The notes beneath the pieces were generated by a model. That model ran no database searches, was not told the origin of the DNA, and saw nothing but the letters and a program-made list of their open reading frames with translations. Shown here one piece after another: positions 40,068 to 55,000 of a DNA stretch of 64,000 nucleotides (positions are counted from its first letter, which is position 1; each line of letters starts with the position of its first letter). This stretch comes from Tubulanus polymorphus (lineage: Eukaryota; Nemertea; Palaeonemertea; Tubulaniformes; Tubulanidae), in NCBI RefSeq assembly GCF_964204645.1, contig NC_134035.1:12815951-12879950 (forward strand), given 5' to 3'. The position numbers and the translations under genes were made by a program.

Positions 40068-43000
40068 TTACTGTAAACCTAGAAAACATTCAATTAATGA
40101 CGTTTAGAAAATAGAATTTTGAACAATAAAACATGGTTTCCACAGTTACGCAAGTTCAAAATTCCCGAAGTTATCCTGTAGTATTTTGCAGGTGATTTCT
40201 CAATTTTGCCATATTAAATATGAAAAGATACCAGGTACATTATACTACAGCAGAAGGTCAGAATTTCCCTGCTCGGGATAAAGGTCGTTTTCAAGGAAGT
40301 ATACTTCTGAAGGTTGCCTTCGGTAAATGCTACTTGAAGTTTAAAATGAATTTCCAATATTTCTCGGTTTAGATGAAAAATTTATCAAAATCCGAAATAT
40401 TTCCAAAACCGGAAAACTTAATTAGAAAAGTCTCGAATATTGCCTGATTTCCCAGTAATATGAAAACCACGGTCACGTGGAAACCGAGCAATGGGAACCA
40501 GAATAAGAATGAAATCCGCGCAGTCCAAGAATTTGGTGATTTTTTTTACCTTCAGCAATCGTGTGAGGTTCAGTCAGCTGTGTGGGTGGTCTCATTTGAG
40601 TTTGAAAGCCTGGAGGCGGATTCTGTGTCCATCCACCTCGTCCTGCGAAAACAATCAATTCATTGAGCATTAATTCATTTGTTCTCTATTTCAAAATACA
40701 CTCGGAATAATATCATTTGAATATCTGATTATCTGTCATTCTATCAATAGGGTTTCACTAGGTTTTCAATAAGTTTCAATAGGTTTTTCAATCATATTTC
40801 ACACCATTTCTAATATGCTATCTATTAATACGCAAACTTATGGTATTTCAATGGTAGCCGATCAGAAAATTGTAATATTTAAGTGCTTTTAAAATTCTAT
40901 GCACTCGAATTGAAAGGCTAAGTATTCACCCGTGGTGACCAGTCAACCAGTGAAAACCACAGCTTAGAGGTCACATGTGTGAGTACATGTGACATGTTAC
41001 ACAAGCAGCCAATCAAAAACCCTAACCCTAGGTCAGCTGACCAGCTGTGACATCATAACCCTAGCCAGCCAATCAAAAACCCTAACCCTAGGTCAGCTGA
41101 CCAGCTGTGACATCATAACCCTAGCCAGCCAATCAACAACCCCTAACCTAGGAAAGCTGACCACCTGTGATCAAGCTGCCTCAATTGACCAGTGGACAAT
41201 GACTGACAGTGACAGGCATTCAATGTTTACTTTGCCCTGCTCTATACCTATGTACAGGAACTATCATGGCCAAGTTGCTCAAATTTCATCAGATAGCAAT
41301 GAAGTTTTGATTATGAGAGAGTGTTACAGTACAGAGGGCTATGAACACTAACATCAGAGGCTTCCTCGGAAGGATTCAATTGTCTGTCTAGATTGTTTCA
41401 TTCAACCAAAGTTTTTATCAATAAAGAACGAGTTCTCGTAAGAAGTGGCCCACTTCATCAAATCATATATCATATGAAAGCCTACTTACTACAAAATAAA
41501 ACTAACTTGTAATGCATGGAAATAAACAGCGAATGAGCTATTTGGTATCGTGATGAACTTGGATTTCACCCCAAATTTTCTGAGGAGTTATTGACACTAC
41601 ATATTGCAATTCCTGAGTGCTAATGGGTTAATAAAGAACAAGTTCTCGTAAGAAGCCATAGACTATAACTGTGTGGAGACTGTGACGTACCTCTGAAAGG
41701 GAAGCTCTGTACGAACGGTAGTCTGTGATTAGGATTGGTATCGATCTCTGTGAGTTGTTGTAAAGATTTCATCCAATGCGGCGGCTGTTCGTCTGTCGTT
41801 GTCGTCAGATTCTGAGCTGTAAACGTAGAAAATACAGAAAAACGCGATACAAGAATGTGTTAGATAAATACAACACAAGTTACATAAACTACATCAGTAC
41901 AAACTGAGTATTTTATCAGTAGTACCGCCGGCGAAAATAGAAGGTAGAAACTACTTTCTGCTTAAACTCTTCAAGGTCCCGATGAATGGTTTCATTCAAA
42001 TGGCAATTAAACCAAAACTTTTTCATAAAACTGGATTGATCAGTTTTTTCAATAAACAGCGATAATACTATTACTGTTTTTTAGTACCCGGTAAGAAGCT
42101 ACTGCTGATCTCGAGGGGTCAGTTGCTCAAAAGTCGGTTGCAGTCGACAGCCAGATAAATCTATGTGGTGACAATGGAATCTCAATTGTCACTATTTCCA
42201 CTATCGACTGGTTAACTGTAAACTAACTATTGAACAACTGAAGTAGTTTGCAGCTGCAGTTCTTTGAGATAAAACCTGAAATATCACGAATGATGATTAT
42301 GTAAAATAGAACTGATTACATACAGTGACGATTCCTCTATGATACGATGTTATCAAATAAATTACGTAAAAAGTCGGTAGTTTCATAAACGTGGGACGAA
42401 ATATTATGAGGGAGGGGGGTCTTGAGACATCGCGGATTAGACAGTATCGCAATACCCCCCCCCCCATCAATGAACCCTCCCATTCCACTCCTCGTTTATG
42501 AAACTACTCAACAAGTCACCTCTTCCAAGACTAGAAAATAATAACGACGTTATAGTAAAGAGGGCATGAGAGGGTTAACGGAAGGGGAGGGTGTTTGGGG
42601 TAAATTAAAATACACGCATGCAAAGTACCACTAAAAACCTCGAAGTCCGCTGCCCTACTCTCTTCACAATCACTGAAACAACTTTTAAAACTCAGGATCG
42701 ATGATTCCTCTTGGTTAAAAAACAAATAAGTGAATGTTAATATATTCGATATCTAATTATTCGATAATGATTTAAACAAGGATAAGCAACGGATTAATGG
42801 ATTAAAATGATGGATTAATGGATGAGATTATGAATAATATATGAGGATATATTTTGTTTTTGTAGGGGAATATTTTATTTTTGTAGGTACTCCTGACTGA
42901 TTTACTGTGTGATATAGAAGATTCTTAGAAGTACAGCCGCCCAAACTCAAGCTGCAATTCCTCATCTAACTGTATTTGACCCTAGTTCTACAGATGTGGG

Positions 43001-46000
43001 TTAGGTCTAACTCTCTCTTTGGGAGCCATTTCCGGAGATTGGATCAAACTCAGGTCTAGGGAGCATTCGACGTTTTATTGTTAGATCATTGAGTCAGGAA
43101 ACACAGATAATCAGCGTTAAAGCGGGATTTGAACCCACCACTCTTCGGTCGGCAGTCATGGAAACTGTACTGGATTCAATGCGTGATGAATGTATATGTC
43201 GGATGATTAATAGTGTTATGATTAGTGAACGTACTAAAGAGAGAGAGTGAGAGAGAGTGAGAGAGCGATGAGGTATTTTAGTTCGACGGTACTCACCGTG
43301 TTCGGTAATACCGCCGGATGTAACTATGGCAGGATCCTGTGACATCCAATCAACTGCTGAAGAGGAGCGACATTGAGACGGCCAGGCTACAAACAAAACA
43401 CAATCCACAATTCAACTCGTCCGTGGAGTTTACTAGCTTCATAAGAGTGGTGTCTTTCAACCCATTTACTAATCCCCTCGGTAATCCACACAATACACAA
43501 AATTCCCCGAGTGAATCGGCCAAATTTCTAGGTTTCGAATGTTACAATTCATAAATTACATGTTTTATAAACTATCATCTGTGTTTTCTTCGATATCGTT
43601 TTTCCTTTTGCAACTCTTAAAACAGTAAACAGTAGCGTGAAGCCTTCGTTTGAATTCTAGTCGTGGGAACCCCGTAGCGTACACACAAACGTGTACGTTA
43701 TACCGGTAATAATAATAATAATGATAATAATAATAATAATTTAAAAAATAATTCTGCTCATTGCGCAGTTTGTAAAACTAAAACAACACTTAGAATATAT
43801 GAACCGCAAGACGTAATATAAGAAAATGTACAAAATGAAAACAGGGAAATAAGAAACTGTTTTGAATGGACACAGATCTATAGTGGAACCTCGTTACAGC
43901 GAACTTCACGCGACTAGAAAATAGGTTCGTTATAACCGATAGTTCATTATGTTCACTATGAAATTAATCAAATTGTCTTATATGGGACAAAATTCTATAT
44001 TTGTTATATGCGATGAATTGTTGGTATCTGAGTTCGTTATAACGAGGTTCCGCTGTAGTGTTTGGTTCTGCGGTAAATTTGTAATGCCAGTCTATGAAAC
44101 CAGTTTGAGGGAATGTTCATAAAATGAAGAGGTGACAACAGAGGAGGGAGAGACAGATATAAAGAGGTACAAGGTTCCTACAATTCCTGGTATCCAGAAT
44201 TCAAGGACTTTTCAAGGAATTCTCAAGGAGTAATTTTCAATATTCAAGGAGGTTTTCGCGGTTATATATAAGGAAAAAAAGTCGAAAATTCAAAAACAAA
44301 ATCCATGTTTTTCTCAAATTTTGATCAGTTGTTGTGTGTGCCGTTTTGGTTTTACATGTTTAAATGTTTTAAATCTCAAAGTGAAACAACTTTCACAAGT
44401 CACACAATGAATATTAATAGAACACACTGTCTTCTGAAAAGGACCTTTTGAAAATTTTTAATAGGACATTCCCAGAATTTAAGGAGTTTCAAGGAGTTTA
44501 TGGATATTTCTCAAAATTAAAGGATTTTCAAGGACCTTGAAAAATATATTCAAAAATCAAGGAGTTTTCAAGGATTCAAAGAGTTGTAGGGACCCTGAGG
44601 TAAGATAGAGAGATAGACAGGCTATAATTCAGATACTCACATTTATTTTGTATATTGTGATGCTGTAAGTGATGACGTGGAGGGGGCAACTGCTGCTGCT
44701 GCTGTTGACGATGGTTACCGGGTGTCGGTCTGTTTACCCCTGCTGACCCCTGGTGGTAATTCGGTGTACCGAAACTGATGTTCACGTTCGGGAACAACGC
44801 CTTCAAACCTTCCTGCCAGTTTTTCGTAAATATGTCCTTTTCGCGAAGAAAATAACAGATATCATAATTTCTTATTTTCAAGTACTCACACGCGCTACAC
44901 TTCAGGACAGTTCCACAGTTTTGAGTTAGAGATAACTCTTGAGTTAAAGTTAGTTCATTTTCAATGAGTTAACTCGGAGTCAAATTTTAACTCGCAACTG
45001 TGAAACTGGATCCGGTGAGTTAAAACTAACGAAAAAACAACTATTTGAAAATAAATTGTTCCGAGAATAAAAACTACACAATATTTAGAAATAAGCAAAA
45101 ATACAATAATACTGAGCTAACTATAAATGCATGTGTACTACATCAGCTGTACAATATAATTCTAATTTAAACTTTCAGTATTTCTCAATATTTCTCTAAA
45201 CTTTCAATATTTCCCTAAAATTTCAACATTTCTCTAAACCTTCAACATTTCTCTAAACTTTCAATATTTCTCTAAACTTTCAATATTTCTCAGTGGTTTC
45301 TATGAAGTTTTCATTAAATTTGCGCTTCATTTCATGTTTCAAAAATAATCCTTTTCACGATATCAATATAATATATTCTTAGATATTACTACAACTCTAC
45401 AGCGACTATTCAGGGCTGCAAACTTTTACTACTTTAAGTGCTTACAACATGAAGTGTTTTCAAGAAGCCAGTGCCAAGTTACAAACATCAGTCATGCGTG
45501 ACTCAAATTCTTACGAATTGACTATAGAACTGAGATGATCAAATTCAAGCCCTGACTTTGAGCAACTAATCACAGGACCCCGAATTCCAAATTTGGGAGA
45601 ATGAAAATTTGTTTGAGTTCGACTCCAAGGAATTCTGATTTCCATTAGAGTCACAACTCAGAACTGTATACGGGTAAACAAACTGACGTAACTCGAACTG
45701 AAAGCTGATGAAACTGGGTCCCGTTATTCTCAGGCCAAATTAGATATAAACAGTTTATGCAGCTCTGAAAGTCTATAGATACAAAAAGCAGCTTGTGTAA
45801 GAAGCTCACACGGACACGTGCGCTCGCGCCGGGCCGCGGTTCTGAAGTTCTGATTTAGAGTTAAACTAATCGAGTTTCAGTTCATTTTCAACGAGTCAAA
45901 TCTAAAACAGAACCGTGGAACCGGATCGCGGCATTTTTTTCTCGGTTTTACCTCGTTTTGCTGCGGCGCGTTTCCTGAGCAATCTGAAATCATATTTGTG

Positions 46001-49000
46001 TACGATGATGATGATGATGATGTACAGTTACTACTATTAATAAAACTAGCGTTGTTGACGGAGTTGAAGCCCGGCGGATGTGACGACGTCGACGACATTA
46101 AACCCAATATTTTACTACGAGTCGGTAACTGATAACCACCTGTAAACATAAACCATTTTAGAGAAATACGCGAAGGTTAAACGGAAAGGAGAAAACTCCG
46201 CAGAAAAAGAAACCGAAATTTTCACACATGTTTTGCAAATTCAAACGTTCTTTCACCACATTCAGATACAGAATAATACAACATAAAGCATTATGTCGCT
46301 ATCCTGAAATCATTACTACAGTAGAACCTCGTTATAACGAACTCAGATACAATGATTCATCGGATATATCTAAACAAATTACACCCAAAACACCAATACC
46401 TATCATTCTAAAAATTCAGGTTACAGCGTTTAGTGGTGGGAGGAATATTCCTCTTGAAATCAATATACTTAGAATCTAAGACTAGAATTTTGTCCCAAGT
46501 AAGAAAATTTAATCAATTTCATACTGAATATAACAAACTGTTATAACGAACATATTTTCTGGGCCAGTGAAGTTCGTTGGAACGAGGTTCCACTGTAACG
46601 ATAAGACTCTGCTGCGCTTGAGTTGATAATCTTGAATTATCTCGTGATATTTACCAGACTCTGATTCATGTAACTGTGAGACGTACCTGATTTTGAATTG
46701 GGCAGGTAAGGGTTAATATGACTGGGAGCAAAGCCGGGAGGCACAGACTGCTGCTGCTGCTGTTGTAAGATCTGTTGTTGAGAAGACTGTTGTTGCTGAT
46801 GATGCAAAGAATGAGGAGATAAATGATGATGTTGTTGTTGATGATGATGATTGATAGAACGAAGATTTTGCTGCTGGCCTTGTTCGCGTTCGATGAGATC
46901 TGCTAGACCTTTAGCCGACTCATCCCACGGGTCAAAACCTGAAATTCATAAATATAACACAGATGATTTACAACATCGCTTAGATTTTTTATGAGCAAAA
47001 CCAACGATAGACGATTAAACAGTTTATTCTGTTTCGAAGTTTGACTAAACTCTTTCACGTCTCTAATGATTAAGGTTAGTCATCAATTCGAAAATGTCAG
47101 AATAAACTGTTTTATCAACTGCGGCCTTGTTCATTAACGCACTGAGTTAAATATCAGTCTACCAGCGATTATCTGATTTTTGTTGCCTACAAATTGATTG
47201 CTATCACTGAATCCACGGAGACAACTCGGTTAACCCTTTCAGTGTGGTGTATAAATCAGTTAGATTTTGCTAGTACACCGCACTGCAGTGTATTGCTGTA
47301 ATTAGTAATTATCTCTCTTGATAGATGGCAGCACCTGTCAAACATAGTGAAATACTAGTAACTAACGATACACCGCGCCGCGGTGTAGACGCACTATAGT
47401 GGTATTCCCGTTATTCAACACACTAGGGTGGAATTTTTCAAAATCTTCAAATTACCTTCAGCACTTTAGGGTATTAATTAGCCCGCACTGAAAGGGTTAA
47501 TTCTAACTGTAGACCTTATCGATCTAGAGCATAGTCATTTCAAATAACTCTTTCACCGTGATAGTTATAAAGTCTATTTGTGTCCGGCATCGATTCTTCA
47601 TACATACACACATACCTAGATCATCGTCGTGGTGTTCAACCGCAGCACTTTTAAACCCAAACGCAGCTTGCCAATCGGTCGAACTTGATACCGGTATCGT
47701 ATCCGCTATTTCTGTCGTAGGTATAGATTCTAGAAACATTTTAAAACATCGCAGCGAGATTAGCGAGTGTTCGTATGAAAGTCATTACGTATATTATTTC
47801 AGAAACTGGTGAAACATGTTACTCAATAAAAGTGGAACTATTTTTCAAACGATCAGAGTTGAACTATGCGTAAACTACAAAAACAGTTAAGTTGTTGTAG
47901 TAAGGACAATCATTACGCTGAGGACTTATACAAATAATGACTTGAACTTTATAGAGTATTTTGAATTGGAAATACAAATTGAGACTCAAAAATAGAGATG
48001 ACATCAATGTGACTATTTATCAAAATTACGACTTTCAATTACAAATTGAGACTCAATAATTGTGACAAATTCAGTAATACAACAACTTATAATCAGAAAA
48101 TTGAAACGGAATTTAGAAATACTGGTAAAAATTTGCGAAAACTTCAGTAAACGCGATGACTCGTTATTCTACGCACCTGTAGGAGGATTGTGCGCAGGTT
48201 GTACAGGGGGCGCCACCGGTTTCATAACTCTCATCGACGGAAATCCGGAACCGCTGAATAGTGATAGACTATTCTCGGGATTAGAGTCGATTAAGACGTT
48301 CTTCGTGTTAGCACCGATATTAGTGGGTAGAGGATTGTGGGTAACGACGTTATTACTACTGTCTGAATTATTCATATGCGATCGATCTGAACTTCGATTA
48401 CTGAAACAAAAACTCAAATTTATATCGAACGTGGATGAAAGTTTCCCCGAACTCTTAAACTCATCAGAGGTTAGAATGAGTTCACTTTCATCCTGGTCTG
48501 CTTAGCACCACTCAGAGCATTATCTATGGCTGGCTGGCTGACTGACTGACTGACTGACTGACTGACTGGGCCAACTTTGGTTATCTGAGTTAGCCGACTA
48601 TAGTCAAACTAAGCGAAATCGAATTTCAGTTAGTCGGAACTATGGTCCGGAAATAGTTCGGAAATTAAGCACATTCGGTTATTAGTTCCGACCACTAGTC
48701 GACTAGATACGAAAACCGAATTTGGCCCTGACTGACTGAGACTGACTGCTAGCATGTACAGGATTCAAACACATTAACTCTAGATTGATAAACTGACTGC
48801 TAGCACCAGTCGCGACTTAAGTCCAAAAGTGGTCTTAAATCTTTAGACCGATCTTCAGTTGTTAGATTGGCTATAGAACTAAGTTGGTCTTAGTCTGGTC
48901 TTAAGACAATGCAACCGATTCAAACACAAGATCCCTGGATTGATGAATAGACAAGTGAAAGGCCGACTGACGGTCAGCGCCAGGAATTAAACAAATGAAC

Positions 49001-52000
49001 CCGAAACCAGTGAAATACAGATGGTTTAAATGACAGCGTGTATAGCTAGTTAGGTGTTTACCTGTTGGCATTATTGTCAGGTTGTATCACAAGTTGTTGT
49101 TGTTGTTGTTGATGTTGTGTTCTATGTTTGTTTATATTTGCACCCGGAGCTTTCTGTTGATTATTTTCTGTATCTAGTAGTAATTTCTGCGGCGGTGAAG
49201 GAGGTTTATTACCATTCGTTAACCTAAAAATCAATAAAACATTTCACTCAGTAAATACCGAGACACCACACGCATGCAGCTCCACATTTATGAGTTAAGG
49301 TTTCGACCCTTATTGAGTTTAAATATTGAAGACAACCCAACTTAAGGATCATTCATTTATTACGTACGCATAAAATTCGACTTTTTCATATACATAAAGC
49401 ATTACAGCTGCACTTACCCCTCCCCCTCCCATAATGCGTATGTAATACATGAATGATCCCTTAACTCAATGGTCGAATTCATCAACCGTGACCGGAGGAG
49501 TAGGGTCCGTATTTCACTAAGAACTCTAAGGACAACACTTTCATTTTAACTCGCTAATTGAAATCTGCTAGAACCTGACATGAAGGAAATTCAGAACAGA
49601 CAGGTTTGATTAAAATAGAATTGTCGTACCTCCAGGCAGCTGAGTAATTTAAACTAAGTATATTTCAGACTATAAAGTTCAACGTTTGATTTGACATCAA
49701 ACATCAACATGTTTCGACATTTAAGCATTTTTAACCAATAAATAGTTGATTTTAGATGACATATAGACAATGATGATTCAGCGTTCTCCAGAATTTTAAA
49801 GGTGCTGCATTCATTGTTAACTCGACGTGGCTGCTGAAATAGTGCGGCTTCAGATCCCCCATAAGATACAGAAAAATTGAGCTTAATTTTGATTTAATCT
49901 TCTATTACTGGCTGGGGCAACAGATATTTGATAAGTAGTGGCTGATTTTCGCAGGGGTGGATGTAAAAATGAAAGGGGTTGACCGCACTTATAAAACCTG
50001 TTTCGGAGAACACTGAATTGACTGACTGCTGCGAGGTACGTATAAACACATTGAGGGAGAGATATAATGAATACCTTTCAGATTTATTTGCAGTAGTGTT
50101 TTGTTGTGGTGCTAATGAAGAAGTGCCCGGAGCAGACAGCGGGTGTGGTGACAATGCCGTAGTCGGTGAAATTGTCTTTTTCCTACAAAGGATGCTGAAT
50201 ATATAACATCACACACTCTAACTCTAACACCTGCTAGTTTATAGAGATCCAGTTCATCAGTTCTCAGTCACAATCCCTCTAACTTATTCTATTGATTTCA
50301 TTTCAAATACTATGGAACCTTCAGTTATAACGATCTCAGATTCAGTGATTCATCAGTACATGTACATGAAACAGATACATAGATCAAGCAGGCTCAGACC
50401 TGTACCCATTTCATAATTTTTCACGACCTTCAAGGACCGCTACGAACCCTACAGGGGTTTGATTACTCAATAGGGTTTTTCAACACTCGAGTGAATGAAA
50501 CTATGAAACCGATGAGAACCGTGGAACTGAATCTCTGTTCATAAGAGCTTGACCCGATAAAACTAGCCACAGACAGATTTCATAGCTTTAAATAAATGTT
50601 CTACATGATATCGTATGAAAATATAATATTGAGTATATAATCATTGAAGAAACACTTTGAGTCAGTGTCGTAAAGATAATATAAAATCCCACACATTTAG
50701 AATAACGCGAGTCCGAAATGTTTCCTTGAGCTAGTATAGTTTATTTGACGTTTTGATTATATCCTCAATAGTCATCTTCAGAATATTGATGTTGTCCTCA
50801 TTATAACCATTGAGGAAACTCTATGAGTCTGTGTAGTGAAGATAATATAAAATCCCTGCACAGTAAGAATAACAAGAGTCTGGACTGTAGATGGCTATAA
50901 GGATATTGCCAAAACGTCTAAAAACCTTTCGGATTCGTTCTCGTTTTGCGCGTGTGACATTTTCTCTTAATGATAAAGTATATAATTTATAATAGTGCAA
51001 GATGTAAATAGATATTAAACGCGCGCACACTTACCTAGTTGTATTTAGTTGTTGATTAGTACTATTACTAGAAGTAGTTGTAACAGCACTAGAAGAGGAG
51101 GATGGGGGAGATGAACTGGAAGTAGACACGGGCGCCGCTGCCGCTGCTGTAACCGATGATGACGATGATGTCGAAACCGTGGTTGCAGGATGCGTAGCCG
51201 TTTTAGATGTAGTTGTCGTGCCGTGGTGCGCCGTATTTTGACTGTTCATATACTGCTCGTAAAGTCTTTGTTCATAATCCTGATGTTTCCTAAAAACCAG
51301 AAAAACAACACGTATTATTGATTACCTGTAAATAACCTGTTAGACTCATACGGGCAACAAGCAGCAGCCCTGAACCATCTCCCGTCAGAACCAACCCTCT
51401 TCAGTTCGATACCACCGCGCTTCTGACATTGCGAGTTCATTTGTAACGAATGCTTGTGAAGTGTGGACGATCAGTTTCTGAAAGTGTGCTGACAAATGTC
51501 TTATATCTGGTGTTGGTAATTCATTTTCATTCAAAAACATGAAGTTCTGAACACATGTGAAGTGTTGACGATCAGTTTTTGAAAGTGTGCTGACAAATGT
51601 CTTATATCTGGTGTTTATAGTTCATTTTCATTCAAAAACATGAAGTTCTGAACACATGTGAAGTGTAGACGATCAGTTTTTGAAAGTGTGCTGATAAAAT
51701 ATCTAATTGCTATAGGGTTCAAGCTGCAGATCGACGATGCCAGCATTAATTATCTATTTTCTTCTATAATTATTAATTACCCTTGCTGCATTTCCTCTTT
51801 AGTAAAACTAGCAGCCTCTTCACCTAATTCATGCAGATACATACAATCCTAGAAAATAAAACAACAAAATAAAATGCCGAACGTATCAAAACATATAAAT
51901 CGGAATAACTGGTGTTGATTTTCCTTTTCTTACCAGCTTCGGACATTGGGTTCCCTTTAAAAAGTGGCTACAATATTTCGTAGTTCCGAGAGACGCTTTT

Positions 52001-55000
52001 AAAGTGCGACTATCGACGTAGACGTTGTTGACGTTTTGAATCGCTTTTAACGCGTCTTCAGCTTTTAAATACGTAACATACGCACCGGCGCTAGGACCCT
52101 GAGATAGAGACACAGTCATTATATACATCATCCGCTGTATGAGCATTCAGATTAACTTCAGATATCATCACAGTTCCCACAGTTATATGAATTAAAAATT
52201 CCCAAGTTTTTCTCAAAGAGATTATTCAATTTTCCCAAATGGCAATGAACAGATACCATTGTACTACAGTCAGCATTTAAGCCGAGATTGGTTGATAAAG
52301 GTGATTTTCAAGGGAAATCACTGAAGAAAGATTCTCTTGGCAAATGCAATACATGAAACAAACATGAATCCCAAATATTTCCCTGATTTGAGGAACATTT
52401 TTCAAATTCCCAAATATTTCCAAACCGGGAATTATTATTTAAAAATTCTCGAAGTTTATTCCAATTTCTCCATTCTGTGGGAACCATAATTATAGCGATT
52501 ATATGATTTCTGAATCTAACGTTTCTTGATTCTATTTATCCAGTATTTATCTAGAGGTCAGGTTTACTTAGGCATTCTATGTAAAGTACGTATGATGTCT
52601 AATCCATATTCCTCATAAACCAGATTAATTTCTTTAATCTTATACGATCCGAATAAAGCTGATTGAGTATTTCTACGATAGGGGTTTTTACAGATCAGGG
52701 ATTCCGAAATTCCATATTTTCCAAATGCTGATAAGATTTAACACATATCTTCAGTGGGAGCTGGTACTTATCAAGAGGTTCCTTGTGTCACTCGTCACCA
52801 GCAAGAACAACAAGACACCAAAACATTCGATATCCCAGATTATATGATAACATATCCTCAGTAGGGGCTGTTTCTTATCAAGAGGTTCCTTGAGCCACTC
52901 GTCACCAGCAAGAACAACAAGACACCAAAACATTCGACATCCCAGATTATATGATAACATATCCTCAGTAGGGGCTGTTTCTTATCAAGAGGATCTTTGT
53001 GTTGCTCGTCACCAACAAGACACCAAAAATTCTCTAGAATTTCAACAAGTCGGAATTTCCAGATTTTCCACGCGAGGAAAATAAATCCGAAATTCTCCGA
53101 TCCGTAAAAACCCGTGTAACGAATGAAATGAATGATAATAATTTACTTACATTGTTTTTACTTACATTAGACTGTGAACCGGCGTACGTTGTACTTTGAT
53201 TGATCACTACTTTATGAATTTTACCGAATTTTCCGAAATATTCGTGTCGTTTGAGAACTTCGGGATCGGCGAGTCGAGGCGATAAACCGACTACGAATAC
53301 CAAGTTCTTCTGAACGACTCTGAATTAGATTCAAATGAAACGTACGTGAATAATTGACATCGCAGAACGAACGCGACGTTGTAAAATGAATTTCACTCAG
53401 TTTAAGTCACACAAAATCGATTGGAACGACATCTCTTGGAACGTATCTCTTGGAACGACATCTCTTGGAACGTATCTCTCCCGTGACAGAATTCCGTTCA
53501 GTTGGTCTGAGGTAAAACGGATAAACATAATTTTCTTCAACTCACCGAACATTTGCCAAATGTTTTCTATTTTCGGCCGCTTTCTGTTTACGTTGATGAT
53601 CTTTCTGACGTCTTTCCTTCTTTATTCTTTGTAACCTACGTAAATCAACGTTCGAAATCGTGAGTTTATTTCCACCGAATAACTCACACACTCCGTCGTC
53701 GTCGTTTGCTTTGACAAGATTTAACAAATTCAGTACGAGAAACCTCGTAAAATCACTTCATAAGGTCACGTTATATTCAACAAAAAATCTTACAAAACCC
53801 GATTTCGAAAGTTTGATCAGATTATCAGAACTCTTAGGACCTTTTCGATCGCGCTCTTTCGTGAGAGGAATTATCTATTACTATTTCTGTTAAAATTGCC
53901 GTGTAGGAAAGTTTCTGCAAATGATTGCATCTTTGGTGATGACAGAAATTTTTTTACAAGAAGAATATTCCTTCTACAGGAAGAGCACAAATAAAAAGAA
54001 CCTTATAAATACTTTAAAGAAGTTCCAATCTCAAATTACACTTTGAAAGTTGCAGGTTTAGATATAAATAACTTTGAAAAAAAAAATAATTTCTAGCTAA
54101 AAATGCTCCTCCTTTTTTTAAAACATTTCTATCCACTTACTCATCATCTGTCAGGGGTTTAAATTCTGCTGGATTTTCCGGGTAGAGCTAGAAAAAATAT
54201 TCATAAAATCAGGTATTTTGTTTACCTGATAACAATTCCACGTGTACGTAAAGCTAACCTGCTAAGCATTGCACTTACCTTTCGACAAGCTGGACAAAGA
54301 CCATTTTCATATGTTCGAAGTCTGTGCCAACAAAACCGACAAATCTGAAAACGAAATTCAAACATATTCAGACTCATGATTACCATTTCACAGTTTTCGA
54401 GTTTTCCACGCAGTTTTTAAGGAGAAAATCTTAAATTTTGAGGAAGTCTCGGCATCACTTTCATATATCCCAATTACAGACTCCTCCGATCAAGGCATAG
54501 TCAGTACAGCAACATAAATTTCTAATTGCCTATTTCGTAAAAATAGAATTTCTGGCATTTTGCTCGAATTGAAGTTTCAAATTCCTTTAAAAGCATATTC
54601 CGTGTAGAAGGGGGCTTCTATTTAAGAAATCAAGCAGTCGTATTGACCCTGAGCGATGAAGCAAACAGTTCTCAGTGAAAATTTGACTCTTAAGGTTTAA
54701 GCGCTGGAAATATACTAATTCTGATCCACAACTATGGAACAACTGTGTGTCGTTCTCCTGAAACGTACCTGATAGCCACATGTGCATGGATAAAAACTCA
54801 GATCATCCATCTCTAACGGCTCCATACACAATGGGCACTGTAAAAATAAATAATAATACGCAACATTGATTGAGTTAGACATAATTCAAATAACAGGCAA
54901 GTTGAATTAAGATGTCTCACGATAGAATAAAATTTTTTATGATCAAATTTATTCGACGAAAAAAAATTATATTGTTGGACTTAAACAGTTCACGTGGCAC

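Noticed and set aside
43094-43165. tRNA gene
   Set aside because: Only a T-arm/B-box-like sequence is present; acceptor, D-arm and anticodon arms could not be formed.
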